A DNA stretch of 64,000 nucleotides. Origin: Yponomeuta sedellus (lineage: Eukaryota > Arthropoda > Insecta > Lepidoptera > Yponomeutidae). Shown piece by piece: positions 33,965 through 48,284 of the stretch; the first letter of the stretch is position 1, and each line of letters opens with the position of its first letter. The notes under the pieces are model-generated. The model saw nothing but the letters and a program-made list of their open reading frames with translations. It did no database searches and had not been told where the DNA came from. The translations under genes were made by a program, and so were the position numbers. The stretch spans positions 14,309,473-14,373,472 of the forward strand of contig OW203724.1 in assembly GCA_934045075.1 (NCBI GenBank). The letters are read 5' to 3'.

Positions 33965-34017
33965 TTAGTTTCGCTATTGGAGCGCTGATAAATTCAGCGC
34001 TCCAACAGCGAAACTAA
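33965..34017 (-). repeat. 24-bp intronic hairpin at the dac 3' splice site
   Basis: Arms 33965-33988 and 33994-34017 pair with a 5-nt loop (33989-33993). The single non-Watson-Crick position is a G-U wobble in the minus-strand transcript but an A-C mismatch on the other strand. The hairpin ends 23 nt before the acceptor of the coiled-coil exon, and the candidate branch site CTAAA lies at its base. Confidence 0.75.
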
Positions 34018-36562
34018 TTTTTAGTGGCCTTGATTTTTAAAGCATGTTCTCATCCTTCTCAGTGTAGTGACCCACTCGGACTAAGATTGAGAAACATTTT
34101 GGGAATAAAGTGGTAGGTACATTTCAAGAAGTTGTTTAAAGACCAAATTGAAAAAATATAATAGATCCATGGACAATTATTTATTGTACAGTACACCAGT
34201 CATTGATCCGCGTTACCTGTTACTGTTAGGTAACGAAGATTCCTAAGGGCAAAAGCAATTTTCAAGTACCTAAATGATTTGATTGCTTTTGCATTGTATT
34301 ATTGAAGGGCAGCAACCTTCAATACTAAGTATGCCACATTAAGAAGAATATCTAAATATTGACAGCAATAATATGTACGCGTCACCCATCACTCCGATTA
34401 GCCACAGTCCTCGACTCGTACCGTATCAAAATAACAATTTGCTACGAATACCGCACGCAGTACAAAACAAAACGCCGACTAAATAATCGGTTCTCTCCAC
34501 ATAGCGCATGCGCTTGCCTCGCCCGAGCGCCATACTTTTCAGCTGCAATTTGCATCTGCACGCATCTCACTTGAACATCGAACATAAATATTGACGCCCG
34601 TCCCTTTCGTTCCTCCGGCCCCATATACTCGTATCTCGTTCCAATCGGAAATTACCTTTCAACCGCACATCACGTCCTAAAGAGCGCAAGTCGAAGGAAT
34701 CCACGTGCAAAACCGATTTGGCCCGCCGCAGTTACCACCTTTCGATTCGGAATTAGCCTGTCGATAATCGACAGATCGTCCACGCATCGGCCCTCATTCC
34801 TTGTCTCTCTTGAGTACGTTTCCAGCGTCTGTCTTGTTCGCTCTGCGATGTGATTGACGAATGATTGAGTCGGTGCACGTGTCGATAGAGGCTGGAGCCC
34901 GGCCTCCGCTCGCGGGGAGGGGGAGGCTTGAAGATGGCGCAAGGAGTCGACAACCAGCGTATTAAATTGTGCCATCCCGGTTTTGTCTAAGTTTTAAACG
35001 TTAAATTTGTGTAATCCGCCTTAAAAAGTTCCTCCGTGATTTGCAAGAGAATTTAGCTACAGCTAAAAATCATTTATTGGCCGATTATCTTTACTGAGGA
35101 TATGCTCTGCTATAAGCATAACACCAGTAATTACTACTTAAAAATAATACGATAGTATAGTATATACGATAGTAATAGTTAATTCTATTTACACATTACG
35201 CAGTTTAAGAAAGTCTATGTTTACGAAATATTTGCCGAAGGTAGTCTCTTTGCGCGGGGTCGTTAACTTGGACCACAACCTTTCCCGCGATCTGTCCCGC
35301 GATTAGTCAAGATAGAGTTTGATGGAGGCGACCGGGGTGCAGATAACTCGTTCTCTTATAAAAATGCCATGAATAATAAAATAATATAAAAAGTCCACTT
35401 ATTACTTCAGACACCGAGGGCGCGCATGAGCTGAATGGCAAATTAAATATAGCTGATAATACGATAACTTAAATTGCTTTATTGACACATTTGGACAGTA
35501 AGTAACCGTTTGAAGTGTAGTGTAGGATTTCCATAAGTCTTACTGTACCAATCTATTACGAAAGGGACGTGAAACAAAAGGCAATGTTCGTAGTTACTAA
35601 GTATTCGCTAGTTAATTAATGTTGTTGCTAATGAAGCAGGTAGATCGCGAGCCCGCCCGCTGACGACTCTTGCACATCATTTGTCATAGAGTGAACTCTG
35701 ACACTGCCTGGTAATAATGCCCGGATACATTCAGTCAATGGCGCCTTGCTTGTTTCGTCTTCGGTCAACGATGAATTAGAATCTGTAGGGATATGGATAT
35801 ATCCTAGTAAACTTTCGTTTGAAACTGAAAACTGCTTATACTTTTTAATGGATCACAGCGGCTGACCAAATTGAGTCAGCTAGCAGCAGTAAGTCTACTC
35901 TATAGTCGACAGCACAAAAAGTTTTACACCTCTACGTGAGCTAATTTGCAGCGAAAATTTTAAAATACTGTCGAATGTATACAATAAATTGATTTACTTA
36001 ATCGCGTCTAAAACTTCCTTAAATAATATTCTCATTATTTTAATACAAGATAAAGAAACGCTCCAGGATGAAAGTAACAAATCTACAGGACATAGGAAAT
36101 GGCTTTGACATGCTTAATTACTCTGTTTACAATGTTGGGTTTTAAAAGGTCCTCTTTCAGTCAATTTCGTGCCAATACAAAGGTGCGGCTCGCAAGCTCG
36201 CTGGCTGGAAAATGTGACGGTCGGTCGAGTCCGAGCATCGATTCGGTCTAATACCTCTGAAAAACCATTTCGCACCCGGCTAGGGTTTATTTTTGGTCCT
36301 TTTCATCCCGCCTTTCTTGTCTAATGGCGCGTTTCCGATGATCAATTAGCTAGAGTTCATTAATGTGAAAAGTATCCGTTATTGGATCATACATGTACGT
36401 GTAGGTACATTCTAAAACTGTGTATTTGGGTCCAAAAAATAGAAGATTAAAAATCTGTCCAGCCAGATTTTCATTCTTTCTACCTGCAATCTACACAAAA
36501 ATTATAAAGAATAGTGGTAGTAGGTAATTTCCGAAAAAATATATCACGAATTTTTGTACAGA

Positions 36563-36603
36563 ACCTTCAGGATGATCAACAACATGTCGACCATCCTGAA
36601 GGT
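36563..36603. repeat. Small perfect hairpin
   Basis: ACCTTCAGGATG (36563-36574) and CATCCTGAAGGT (36592-36603) pair perfectly, with a 17-nt loop. Confidence 0.8.
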
Positions 36604-38324
36604 CTTTTATTATAATTCTAAGAGGGCAAATCTGCGGAGACTTATGAATCGTATTACTTACTCGACCTATTTTTTTATTAAATCACGGAAAACGAACATT
36701 TCTTAAATTATTTTGAATGTTTCTTTAAAGTTACTGATGCTATTTCTTCTATTAAAATGTGTCAGTACTACACTGATGCCAATAATAAGCTAGAGTTTGT
36801 ACTTGTCCATCCTAAAAATATGTTTGGGTGGGATTTCAAATGTCCCATAGCAAGAGAGCCGGTGTTATGTTGTTTTATATTTTAACAATTTTTTTTATTT
36901 TGTATGTTTTTTGTACTTAAAGCCAGTTGCAGAAAGGTCAGTTGAAACTTGAGTTATTGTCGATCAACTATGAAAACCCAAAAAAATCTGGTGTTACAGC
37001 ACACACAGCTGATATACGTATTTTTTCATATTGGAACTCAAATCATAACAAATAAAAATTATTTGTGTTGATGTGCAGACCCATATAAGTTTCACCGAAC
37101 TAGTCCTGCACAACGCTGCGTGAAAATCTATCAAATAATGAAGTTGAGAAACTCAAACAGACCCGACGTATCAATCAGTGTCTTCCTACGTCAGATCCAT
37201 TCAGATGGTGGCAGTAGTACCTACTAGGTACTCCAATGCCGCACCCATTGTTTCTACGAGTCAATATTTGTCTATTGAGTCGTCGGCGCCGCTCTTTGAG
37301 CTCATAATCCAGCCTATTGCTTCCTGATTCGAGCATTCACGATGAATCGAAATAATTCTTCAATCGATAACCTTTCCTTTGATTCGCTGCGGACGAAAGT
37401 CGACTCAACAAAAAGTTTGTAATTTCATGTAGTCACCCTTTGTGTCCCGGGCGGTAGTTCGAATTTCAAAGATCTATTCTTTAAATTGAAATAATGTTAA
37501 TCTTTGTTTTGTTTTGAGACGCTTTGTACCTACTCAGTTGAGCGCTGACTCTTAGTAACGAAACAAAGGAATCGCTTTACTATTGACCTTTTTAGTAATT
37601 AGTAGGGACATGATTGGCAATAAATAAATCAAACAATATAACTCACGGTTAACAACACAATGTACGGGGAAATGTAATAAAGAGATAAAAAGTCGATAAA
37701 CGAACGGTACGAACGAATAAAAGCAAACCGCCGAAATATTGAAGGAATCCGCTCAAAGGGAAAAAATGTAATAAAAACCCCACCGATACAACATGCGAGT
37801 GCGGTTAAAAAGCAACGAGCGAATATGGCGCTTGCATCCGCTGCAGACAAAACTTGGGCTACTTGCCTATGCAAATTATATTTGCGGACCGCAACGGATA
37901 AAGCCCGATCTCAGACGTTTCATTTCATTCCAGTTACGTATTATACGCGAGTATTCCTTTCATATTTTCATGCGATTTCCTTCCCCTCGTACATTTTTCC
38001 GTTTTTAAAAGTCTCCGAACAATGGATGCGGAGCCGCGAGCCGTTTTCTTGTACGGGCCTCTGACGTTATTATTATATCTTTTGAGTTTTCTTTCTTTAA
38101 TACTTCCCACTCATAAATGGCTGATACAGTCCCCTAGGGTTTGTAGCTCAAATAACATGTAAATGAGCACCGCGTAGGAGAAGAGGCAATCCAGAATTTG
38201 TATTTTTCCACAACACTACAGTACCGCATGTATATTCAATGGCTATTAATATTCGAAAGTAATATTGTGACAAAGGATAAACATTGTGGTTTCATTTTCG
38301 TGCATCTGCGAATTATTTGTAGTA

Positions 38325-38580
38325 GCAATACCACACGCTAACCGTCTAGGAAAATATGTGAGGAAACCCGCGGCTTGTTTGGCTTCGCACGTCGTTATTT
38401 TTCTTTCCTGTAGGCTAGGCCGACTAAGCTGTCAGAGGAGTGGTATAGGTTCTGGGCAACCCCACTCTATCCATAAACAAAATTTCCCAGGCACTGCAGA
38501 GTCCGAGTGGTCCTTTCACTCATCTAGGGTGAGCGAAGGTGTTGTCGGACGATGAATAAATCACCTCATTACGTAGATGC
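38325..38580 (+). mobile_element. Repeat G copy (SINE-like)
   Basis: 'gtgaggaaacccgcggcttg', 'taggctaggccgactaagct' and 'cagagtccgagtggtccttt' correspond to the minus-strand copy at 12190-12450. Confidence 0.6.
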
Positions 38581-39987
38581 AAAGTCCAAATTCATAGTTA
38601 TAAATAATAATTCTCGTAATATCATAAACAAATGATAATACGAGTATTACAAAATTATTAAATTTGCTACATTGACCTAATTACAAAACGTGTTTCCGTC
38701 AGTCTTCAGAGAAATGAAATGCCGCTATTCGTATTAATCAAATAATTATTTATTGTTGCTTAATAAAGCATATGAACGTAATAGAGTACTTCTAATTGGG
38801 GATTAATACAATACATTGCCTAAGGCAGCACACGCCGAATACTGCTGTCTATATTTACAGTTACATGTATTGCGCAGGCCTGACACTTATTTTTCCAGTA
38901 ATTAGTGTACCTACTTTACACATTAAAACGAAGAAAAGGCCTTTTAACAAAAGACAACTTTTGTCGAATCCTACAAATAATACGGATTTTTAACTTACAA
39001 AGTTTTCACTTTATGGTAACAAGCATATTAGTTGAAGGGAGATTTGCAAAATATTCAGCACTTTAACATCTCAAGTTGTTGGAGCTAGGCTGTTTTGAAC
39101 AAACTGTCATTTAACAAGGAGTTTCTATGAGAAACATGTTATTTTTGCTAGGTGCGCAGACGTTTTTGGACAATATTGACCTAATAATGATAGTAAATTG
39201 CATTCGCAGTGGTTTTAGTAATGGAAAATGGAAAAGGCGCATTTAAAATCACTCCTCAATTATTATGAATAATAATTGCTGTTTCTTTAACTATATAAAA
39301 AGTAAAAGAATAAATATTAATGCTTATACATTTTATCTGTTTGTCGGACAGGATTTATTTTCTTTGTGTACCTACTACGGCAAAAGCTGGAAAACGCCCT
39401 CATTGAAGTTATCGGCAACACTATTAACACGTTTCTTCCCACTTCTGCAATATGGCGTAAATAACATTCGACGTTTATGACAGCCAAGAGTCCCCTCGCA
39501 GTGGCACCAAACCGATTTAGATAAGTCTTTTTATAGTTCTTTATTGAAAATAAATTGCCTAGAATGAAATCTGATTGAACGCTTTCCTATGGTTTTTCGA
39601 TAAATGTTTGTTTTCTGTGATGGAAGACATGCTCACGCGAGAACACTTTTTGATTTTTGTATAATTTATGTTGTGATTCAAACAAAATTAATACTGACCA
39701 TAGATTTTTTAAGAATAAGCAAGTAAAATTATTTTCTTTTCATTTCTTGTCTATATCATGTTTCTTTATATGTCCCGATAAAAAAGTGTCAAAGTGCACA
39801 TTTCCAGCAATTTTGTTTCGTCCTAGCTACCCCCATATTTACGACTGGAGTGGCCAGTGTGATAAACGTTTTTACAGGAATTGGGTAGATTATTGTTTGT
39901 GTGTACACCCTCCAGAATGGGTGAGTTATGTGCACCGAATGACCTTCGGGAGATAACACATCGTCCTCATAATATATTTTGACTGTG

Positions 39988-40063
39988 TTCTTATAGAACT
40001 GTTAACTTAATATTTACTATGCACTAGAACTTCTTATAGAACTGTTAACTTAATATTTACTAT
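39988..40063. repeat. 33-bp direct repeat
   Basis: TTCTTATAGAACTGTTAACT and the following 13 bases at 39988-40020 recur at 40031-40063 (period 43). It lies immediately before a SINE-A copy. Confidence 0.9.
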
Positions 40064-40069
40064 TACTTA

Positions 40070-40235
40070 TTAGCGTGAAAGAAAACATAGTGAGGAAACC
40101 TGCGTGTCTGATGTGTTCAAATATCTCAGCACTTAATAGTGCCAATCCGGGCATGCGTGGTAATTAAGCCCTTACTCTCTCTCTGAGAGAAGGCCTGTGG
40201 CCAGCATTTGGACGTTTATAGGCTACAAAAAAAGT
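40070..40235 (+). mobile_element. SINE-A copy
   Basis: 'catagtgaggaaacctgcgt', 'tactctctctctgagagaag' and 'gacgtttataggctacaaaa' are present in order. Confidence 0.7.
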
Positions 40236-43019
40236 ATACTTATACATGTAACGTTCAATCCAGACATTTATGAAAGTTCATAGTAAATAAAATATAGGTG
40301 ATTAAAGGAAACGGACAAAATACTACGGGTATAGTTGCTTTCCTGATTTTTACGGCGATCTTAAATGTATTTCCGTATACTTAAACGAAAATACGTCACA
40401 CAAGCGACATCGACCGAGAAGGTTAGGTTTATGAAATTTAAATAAAATTTTACGGATACCGACTATTGACTAAGATTTGTCTTAAAATTCTTTTTCAGTT
40501 TGTAACCTAATTAAATATCATATAATAATCCCGAAATCTATCATAACAACGTTTCATTTTACTCTAAAAAACAAAACTCGACTGTACAAGGTGTGGAATG
40601 TGTGAAACGGAATCGCAAAAAAATAATAAATTATATTTATAATTAAGCAGTACACTAAATGTAGCGACTTTGAAAATAACGTCCCTACTTATATTTTTAA
40701 AATAAATAAAAAACAGAATAATCCTCATTTACATAGGTACTGTAGTTGAACAAGTCAGTCAGAAACAAATATCACGTGCGAATAATGAAATGATGTTTCA
40801 ACATTTTACTTCGATAATCCGCTACTTGACTCGTATCAAATTTGACGCGATAAATGAATATTTCCTGTAGTATTTAACGTAAGAAACTGGAATATATTGA
40901 CTGCGCAGTATGTAGGATGGCTGCAAAAATTGCAAATGAAAAAAATATTTTCCGCTTTTAATTTGGAACGGTGAAAACGCTATCCGCCATATTGAAAGCA
41001 TCTTTGGTTTGTAAACAAACATTTGTCAGCCAGAATCAGTGGACATAGATTATTATAGGACTTACATCAAAATGATCTTCACATAAATACACCCGAGTTT
41101 CAGTCGATAAATTATCGGAGTCGCTTTTGGCAAGTTTGAGCAAATTTTTTCGTATGTTTATTTCACTGGGTCTTTATTCCGTTGTAGTTATTTCACTATT
41201 CTCACAGATTACTCACAGATGTTGAATGTCAAACTTTGTTTACAAGTCTTCAGGCGTCAAACCATAGACAATGATGGCTAACCGCGTTTTTGCCTGTTTA
41301 GCAAAACAAAGTTTTAAAATATATTTTTTTGTTGCTTTTAGGTCCTCAAAATATTTTTAGTAAAATATTTTTTGGTCTAATGGAAGAGATATTTACCATT
41401 TAAGACTTACTTGTAAAGGAGTCAAGTAGGGGATTATGTTACTACGAGCACAAATGGCACCCACAACCAAATGCCTAGAGGAGCGGTCAAGAACCAAACA
41501 AATCTGCACTCCCCCTAGACATCATTTTTTTACTTTACGTGAAGTGAAAGTACATAGACAATCGTAGATTTGGAAATATTTTAGGTGCCCCTTAATTTCC
41601 ATTTGTTGCTTCCATCCATTTGTTAGTGAAGCCAAAACTAACTTGATTTTTCTTGAACGAAAAATCTCAAAAATGTACAGCCGTCCAGAATATTAAAAAA
41701 TATGTTCAAGTGCCCTGTACCAAAAAAAAAGTATCAACAAAGCAAACGCATCAAACGTAAAAGGGGAGATGTTTATGAAAAAGAAAATAGCTAGCAATTT
41801 TATCAAACCGATCAAAGGGACGGTCAGCATTCCGACTCCTTATGACCGATAGTAAAAAAATACGCAATCTCTCTTTATAGTTACCATTTCACTGGTTATT
41901 ATTATATGTATCGATATGGGCTGCGTTACGAACCGTGAAATGTTGCTACGAGATACGGAGAATCACGCCTCGGGCGATGTTGAAGTTGTTGTCTTTTTGA
42001 AAGGAGAATTCAAATTTGGAGTGACGTAGATTCTTTTCCATAAAAGACGGAAAAAACGGTATAAATATTTAGATGCGAAAAATCAAGTTAGATACTCTAA
42101 TTATAAAAAAAACTTGTTAGATTATGTATTTTTCACTGAATGTTAAAATTTTTTTAATAAGTATGAATACTCATAAAAACAGAGATAACTCATAAGCGCT
42201 TGCGAGGTATTACCACCACTTAAGGCAGGGGTTCCTATAACACCTAGTGACGTCGTAGTTTGTTCCCGATTTTTATGGCTCAATTTTGTATTAATAATAA
42301 GTTCATTTCCGAATTTTATACTATTTTGTATTAATAATAAGTTCATTCGCGAACTATACAAGATTACAAATTGTGAACACTAGCAAACAGGGAAGGACCT
42401 GTGTTTCAATTCCATTGACACCAGTTTACATTACGTTACATTAAATACTTCAATATACTAGGATGAAAGTAGACGTTAACGAACTGAAAGACAGTACCCA
42501 TGTAGTTAAGTTGTTATAAATACTAATTAGGCTGTAATGTTTATGGCATACTTACACATATATTATTATATTTACCACATAGGTTTAAGACATCTTTGTA
42601 CAGTTTATGCGGAATAATAGATCCTTTATCAGACTTAGAAGTCGCGGTGGCTTGATCCGCGTGTACGAATTTATAGGTATATGCTAGACTGTTATGTAAC
42701 TTTGCCAAATCACCTCTATCTAACTTTTAGGAGGTACAGTGCCTCACCATATAGAGTACAGAGTATACGCGTGAATAGGTCTATCTGCTGTCCACTCTAC
42801 TTGTGTTAACTTAGACAAAGGATAAAGATAAGTGCAAATAGGTACATGTCAACAGCAGGTCCACCATAACATTATTATTGCATAGTGTAACTTATTAGAG
42901 TAGAGACTGTGGAGATATGCGGCGGCAATAACTATAATTCCGTTTAATGGGAAATGAACCCGAAATTACATGCACATACTTATATGTAATGTAAATACGG
43001 TAGGTATTATAATTATTGT

Positions 43020-43205
43020 AAACCTAACATAACATTTACATACAGGCACATACATTGCTTCTGGCCCCACACTGTATACTGTGTCGTGGGAACCAGAAAA
43101 GGCAAACATGTAAACTTCCAAGATCTGGGGGTTTTTTATTCGTTCCCCAGCCGGGGTTCGATCCCGGGACCTCTCGCAAACTCACTTGACTAGACCAGTA
43201 ATAAA
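43020..43205 (-). mobile_element. SINE-D copy, tRNA-like head decayed
   Basis: Plus-strand landmarks 'cattgcttctggccccacac', 'tgtgtcgtgggaaccagaaa' and 'gccggggttcgatcccggga' (B box) match the copy at 62.3 kb. The A-box side differs. Confidence 0.65.
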
Positions 43206-43489
43206 GCTACCTACTCAAAGTGACTTTAAACCCGCATCTGGGATATTTTTAACACTTTAAAATAGAATATTGACATGTTTCGATACAAAATATGGGTCAG
43301 CACAAAAACTCAACAAACATCGTAACAAGCACTAAGCAAACATCAAAAATTGTCGACCCAAAAAAAATTAATTCTGGATCGAATGTAATTTTCCTCGGAC
43401 TGGAGCATTGGGCCATGCTTCCTGCGTCACCGGTGGTGGTCGTAACACGACACTATTCATTAATATGCCTGAATTAATAATATTGTAGA

Positions 43490-43960
43490 TATTCACTGGC
43501 TGGGACCCTTCGCATCGCGTGCAAATGCATGGTCGTGAGGCTTCTTTGACTCGATTCGAGATGAAAATATCGACTTACATTCATCTCTTCTATTTAGTAG
43601 CAACTGTCCCGGAACGTCAAACTCTATTAGAATCATCGTCGGTGATAAAATGTCCAATACCGTTAATACGTAAACCCAATTAACATCCAAATATCCAACG
43701 AACTTTACAACGTTGTCGTTTCCTACAACAATGTAACAGGGCCAATGCAACTCAGTGGATGCCGACTGTCCGACAAAATATCTGGTACATATCTCATCAA
43801 CAGTCAACCGTAATTATGTACAAACAAACCATTAAGCGGGAACCAATTTTAGCGGCATATTTATATCACCCTTTTATTATTATATCGGACGGTCCGGCCG
43901 ACGCAGAAATTACACAGCTACGTCATCGCCTCATAAATGTCGTCATTCGATAGGTTTACA
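43490..43960. other. Single-copy CpG-containing block
   Basis: Open frames on both strands (about 104 codons minus, 64 plus) but no recognisable protein. CpG is higher than in the flanks. Possible regulatory element. Confidence 0.25.
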
Positions 43961-45469
43961 TTGAATTAAACATACAATATTTTAACAATACAGTAATTAC
44001 GAAAAATGAAACCCCAAATGTTTTAATATTCCGCTGAAATCTCTACAAAACCGCAGCGCAGGTAAATTCGGCAAATATTGACCATGGGTGATTGCAGGCG
44101 ACGGCTAGCCTCATCCCCTTGGCAAACTGAGAATTAAAACGGGGAAGAGAAAAAATAATCCTAATGCAATTTTAATGAAGAAGAGGTGGATGAATGAATG
44201 CCCTAATGAATGCCCTAGACAGCAATTCATATCGCATCATCGTTGTATCAGAACGCGATTTGTGTAATAAGTTAATGACTGGCCAAAGCCGGAGTAGATT
44301 TCAAGATAAACTGACTAGTGTACAAACACATGTAATCCTGAGAATATTATAGAAATATTGCCACATTGATTATAATTTCGTAAGTGATACTTCTACCTAC
44401 ATTGGTACCTATTTCGGTGTAGAACATTTACTTCTTATAACTATACTGCAAAAATATTCCTTCATGCGTAAGATCCCTTTGTTTTTACCTTACACTAGGA
44501 CTTGCTTTTGTTATTGTTCGATACTTGTTTGCAATACCTACGTACTCGTCACGTAGAGGACGGCGAGTGCTACGCTGTCGCAACAGTCTTAACTAGCGCG
44601 GAGGGTAGTGCAAGATATATGTTCAGTTACTAAAAATTGTTTCTTTAATCCAACTACCAACATTGTTAACTCAACATAGAAAGCTAAGAGATATCGCTGA
44701 AAATGTACACCTGAAGAATCTATGTAGTGCTGCTTTTGCACTAACGAATGCGGAAGCGGGTACTTTGCATATAGGACAGGATGTGGCGCTGCTTCTCCCC
44801 GCGTCTCGTCCTCCTCCCCCCTACTTTCCCCTCTTGTGTCCTCCCCCTCCCCCGGAGTCAGTCGTTCCCAGAGCCTCTCGCTCCGACCAGACGCCTCCAG
44901 CAAACACAAGCATGTCCCACCCGTGCATTCATTACCTCCACACGGCAACCCAACAATTCAAGTTTGCTTTCCGCCACGCAATCTTCGCTACCAGACAGAC
45001 TACACCTATACAACCCGGCACCCCGGCGACCGTCCCCTAGAATAATAAAGACGCAGAAATTAACCCCGTCCGCACTGAAAAAGAGGAAACTAAGTGAAGC
45101 TATCTCAGCCTGAATGGGTATAATGCCACACGAGCACTCATAGAAGAAATGAAAGAAACTCGCTGGAAAAACGCGCCTTGTTGAAACAGAGGGTAAATGT
45201 CAACTGCGGAATATAAACAGTCAACAGATAAATGCAAACGATAAACACACGTGGAAAAATCTGAAAAGGCGAGACTTGAAAGCTTTTCAGTGTAGAGTCT
45301 TTCAAAACAAACCGAGTCTTTTCTAACGTAAATGTTGGTAGGCGGTATGTTGTCACTCAAAATAGTAGACGTCAAACCGAAACACAACCACGGAATCAAT
45401 AAAATCGCCGGAGTAAATCACCGTAGCCCATAAAATATTCAATTACGCATATGCACACATTTGTTAAGG

Positions 45470-46060
45470 CCAACAACGACCACGCGGCACCCCCATTAAA
45501 GACGCCTAAGGGCCATTTAATCGGTCAGTGGATGTAAATTCGCTGGCCCCAAAACAAATATCCCGAAACTAATAAGGAAACGAAATATGTAAATCGTCTG
45601 CCATATTGTTTCAGAAGTGAAATCTTCCTTTAATCTTATAACAAATCCGTGTCCAAATGGCCGGGACCCGCCTGAATTTGAATAACGTGAGAGGGTCCGG
45701 CCAGGGAAAGGGTCAGGTCGCTTGCGGTGGGCAAGGAAATATATGCAAGACACGAGCCGTAGAGATAGCGCCCGTAATGCTGTCCTATGCACATATTGCA
45801 TCAAATTAGTTGTCGACTTGTAAACAAGGTGGAGGAAAGTAAGGCCGCTAAGACGTTGGTAGTTTGCATGGATATGCGAGCAGCAATATAGGTGCTCGCA
45901 GCTGCTAGCAACGCTCATTAAGATGTTTTATGGGCGGCCCGCCGGACGATGTTGCCAATTTAAGATATTTCTATGCGGGACAACGCCGCGTTAGTTTGGC
46001 TTCCGATTAGGGTGGATTAAGGTGGTTCTTCAGGGTATTAGTGTAATTATTGTGTCGCCC
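45470..46060. other. Single-copy GC-richer block, candidate regulatory element
   Basis: A block of mixed CpG and AT-core motifs in the dac intron, with a 133-codon minus frame that has no recognisable motif. The sequence character is like conserved insect enhancers, but conservation is untested. Confidence 0.3.
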
Positions 46061-47689
46061 ATTATGGGTTAAGGTCTGTCCTCCGCAAGGCCTGTGATTA
46101 CCGTATTTATAGGTCAGAAAACTATAGACCTATTATTATACCATACCTATATAGCCAATATTGATAAATAAAACCACTACGTATTTTTAAAACAATAGGA
46201 AAAATTATAGATTTGGCGGGCAACCGAAAAGCAATTTTGTACAAAGTGTATCGATTGAAATTCGAGAAATCCAAACTTCAAATGTGTACCATTTAAATTT
46301 CACCAATTTGAGAGGCACCCAACACCTATCTGTCCCCACACAGTAAGTAAATCAAAGGGTGTTGAAACTGTACACCCACTTAATGCCGGACACTGTAATA
46401 AAGCGTTCGAACTTCCCCAAGCCTGGACATCAAATGGTGCTCCCCATCTCTCATTTTGCCGGCGAGAAAATTAAAAGTTCGCAGAATGCTGGTCACACGT
46501 GAATACCGGGCGATGATTGATAGACCCCGCCTAGACTACCGATCGCTAAACGATTAGGTTACATGTCTGATGGTACTCCGCCATGAGATAAGCCTTTTCA
46601 AAGTATCTAAGTATATGTTACTCAATCGAATGCTTACTTCTGCATCACATAATAACAACAACAATTTCCACTGAAAATAATCTGTTAATAGACTTCCTGA
46701 TCATTTTATAATAATACACATGTGTTTCAGAACTGACTAAGAGTTTTGTCTTGTTGAACGCTAAAAGCGAGTCTTGGTCTTCGGAGATAGAAGCACATAA
46801 AAGTATTTTGAACTGAGAGCAACGATGCAAAACTTCACTCTGCAACTATCTTTGGCTTGTATACCGGATGGGAACGACTTATAAAAAAATAATTATACAG
46901 TGGAAAATGTAGTTAAGTCAAAACACGTAAATTGAACAATATCATGACAGCGACACTAGCGTTTCATGCATTTTATGGTCGGCGCCGACCACCTTGACTA
47001 CACCCGACGACAGACTCGTAAACATTTGACATTATTGAAAACATTTTTCAACGTTACGGTACTACCTATAACTTTGAATATGGATTTATTAAAGTTGCAA
47101 ACCAAAGGTAGAAAATGACGAATACTTACAAAATTGTAATACTATAAATTATGTTGTTTATCATAATTGAAAGAACATTAACACAAAATATTTAAACGAT
47201 TTTAAAATCATGCTATAGTAAGAGATACGTTTTGAATGTCAATGTAAGTACTTGTAGCATCCATAGACATTTGTTGAGATATAGTCGGGTATGTAAGAGA
47301 CCCTTGCAAACTAACCACAAAGACATCTTCCAAGTGCAGGGGCCCTAATCAAGGCTGAATTAATTGTTTCTAAAGAGGTGATTTGACCGAATGTATTGCC
47401 TGATTAACTTGCCTGGGTCGGGGCAGGGGTTATTAAATAATTTATTGTTCAACAACTATTCGTGAGGGAGCATACCGCTTAAATAGTCCACTAAGATTCT
47501 GCTGAATCGCCGAATGGGGTTTCCGAACTTTTGGGACTTACTTGGAAAATATATCTTGGCGAAAGGGAAACATAACCCAGACAGACAAAAGTCAGTTGTA
47601 TCTGTAATATTTTTTTAACGGAACCTTCGATTTTGTAAACGAATGATTAATTCGATAAAACAACAACATTGGTGCCGTGATTGAGTTTG

Positions 47690-47960
47690 ATCAGAACCTT
47701 TTACAGCTTTCAAAGGGCATTTCACGTCAGCGCAAGCCGGGGTTCCGAAATCACTCTCTTCAATTGAGTCTGCCGCATGCACTGCCAAAATAAAAAGTTA
47801 ATTCATCACAGGGTGTGAAATGTAGCTTTGTGTGGGTGTGTCCCCTTTCAGGAAACCAAAGCGGGAGCAAATGTCCGGTCCATTTGCACTCCACTGTAAT
47901 GGGACCGACAGCTTTTTTGACAATTTATTGAATAAATGGCGATTCAATTGTAGCACCTAC
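47690..47960. other. Candidate regulatory block with TCF-like strings
   Basis: It contains CTTTCAAAGGG and a homeodomain-like TTTATTGAATAAATGG. No open frame or repeat is seen. Confidence 0.25.
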
Positions 47961-48284
47961 TCTCCACACATGCACGCTCCGTTGCACTCTACAGTGTAAG
48001 CGGAGAGTACGGGTAAGCTTTGGATCTAGGCCGCGTGTCATTAAACTACAATTCATAGTATGTTATATATAACAATTCTATGTACATTGCGTAACCAAGT
48101 CGTTTGACTTATTAATCTGTGGGTTGGTATTTATTAATGATTCGCGATGCTCATACATAGTTATTATATTAAATGGGTCAAATTGCGATTATAATATTAG
48201 GTAAAACGTCATTACCTTAGTTCCCGATGTTTGGCAGTGTTGCAGTTGCATTAATCTGTGGTTTAATCGACTTTATCTGTCTCC

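Noticed and set aside
33779..33988. 69-codon Ser/Arg/Phe-rich plus-strand frame
   Set aside because: It is the antisense shadow of the dac coiled-coil exon.
34670..34975. 101-codon Arg-rich minus frame upstream of the dac exon, checked as a possible DD2 exon
   Set aside because: It has no similarity to the expected DD2 motif and no matching donor phase.
43493..43807. 104-codon minus-strand frame
   Set aside because: No motif or splice sites. The plus strand is also partly open, which suggests composition and not coding.
44589..45113. Overlapping open frames on both strands (up to 125 codons) over a C-rich stretch
   Set aside because: The openness follows from pyrimidine-rich composition. 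The products are low in complexity, and no splice or domain evidence is seen.
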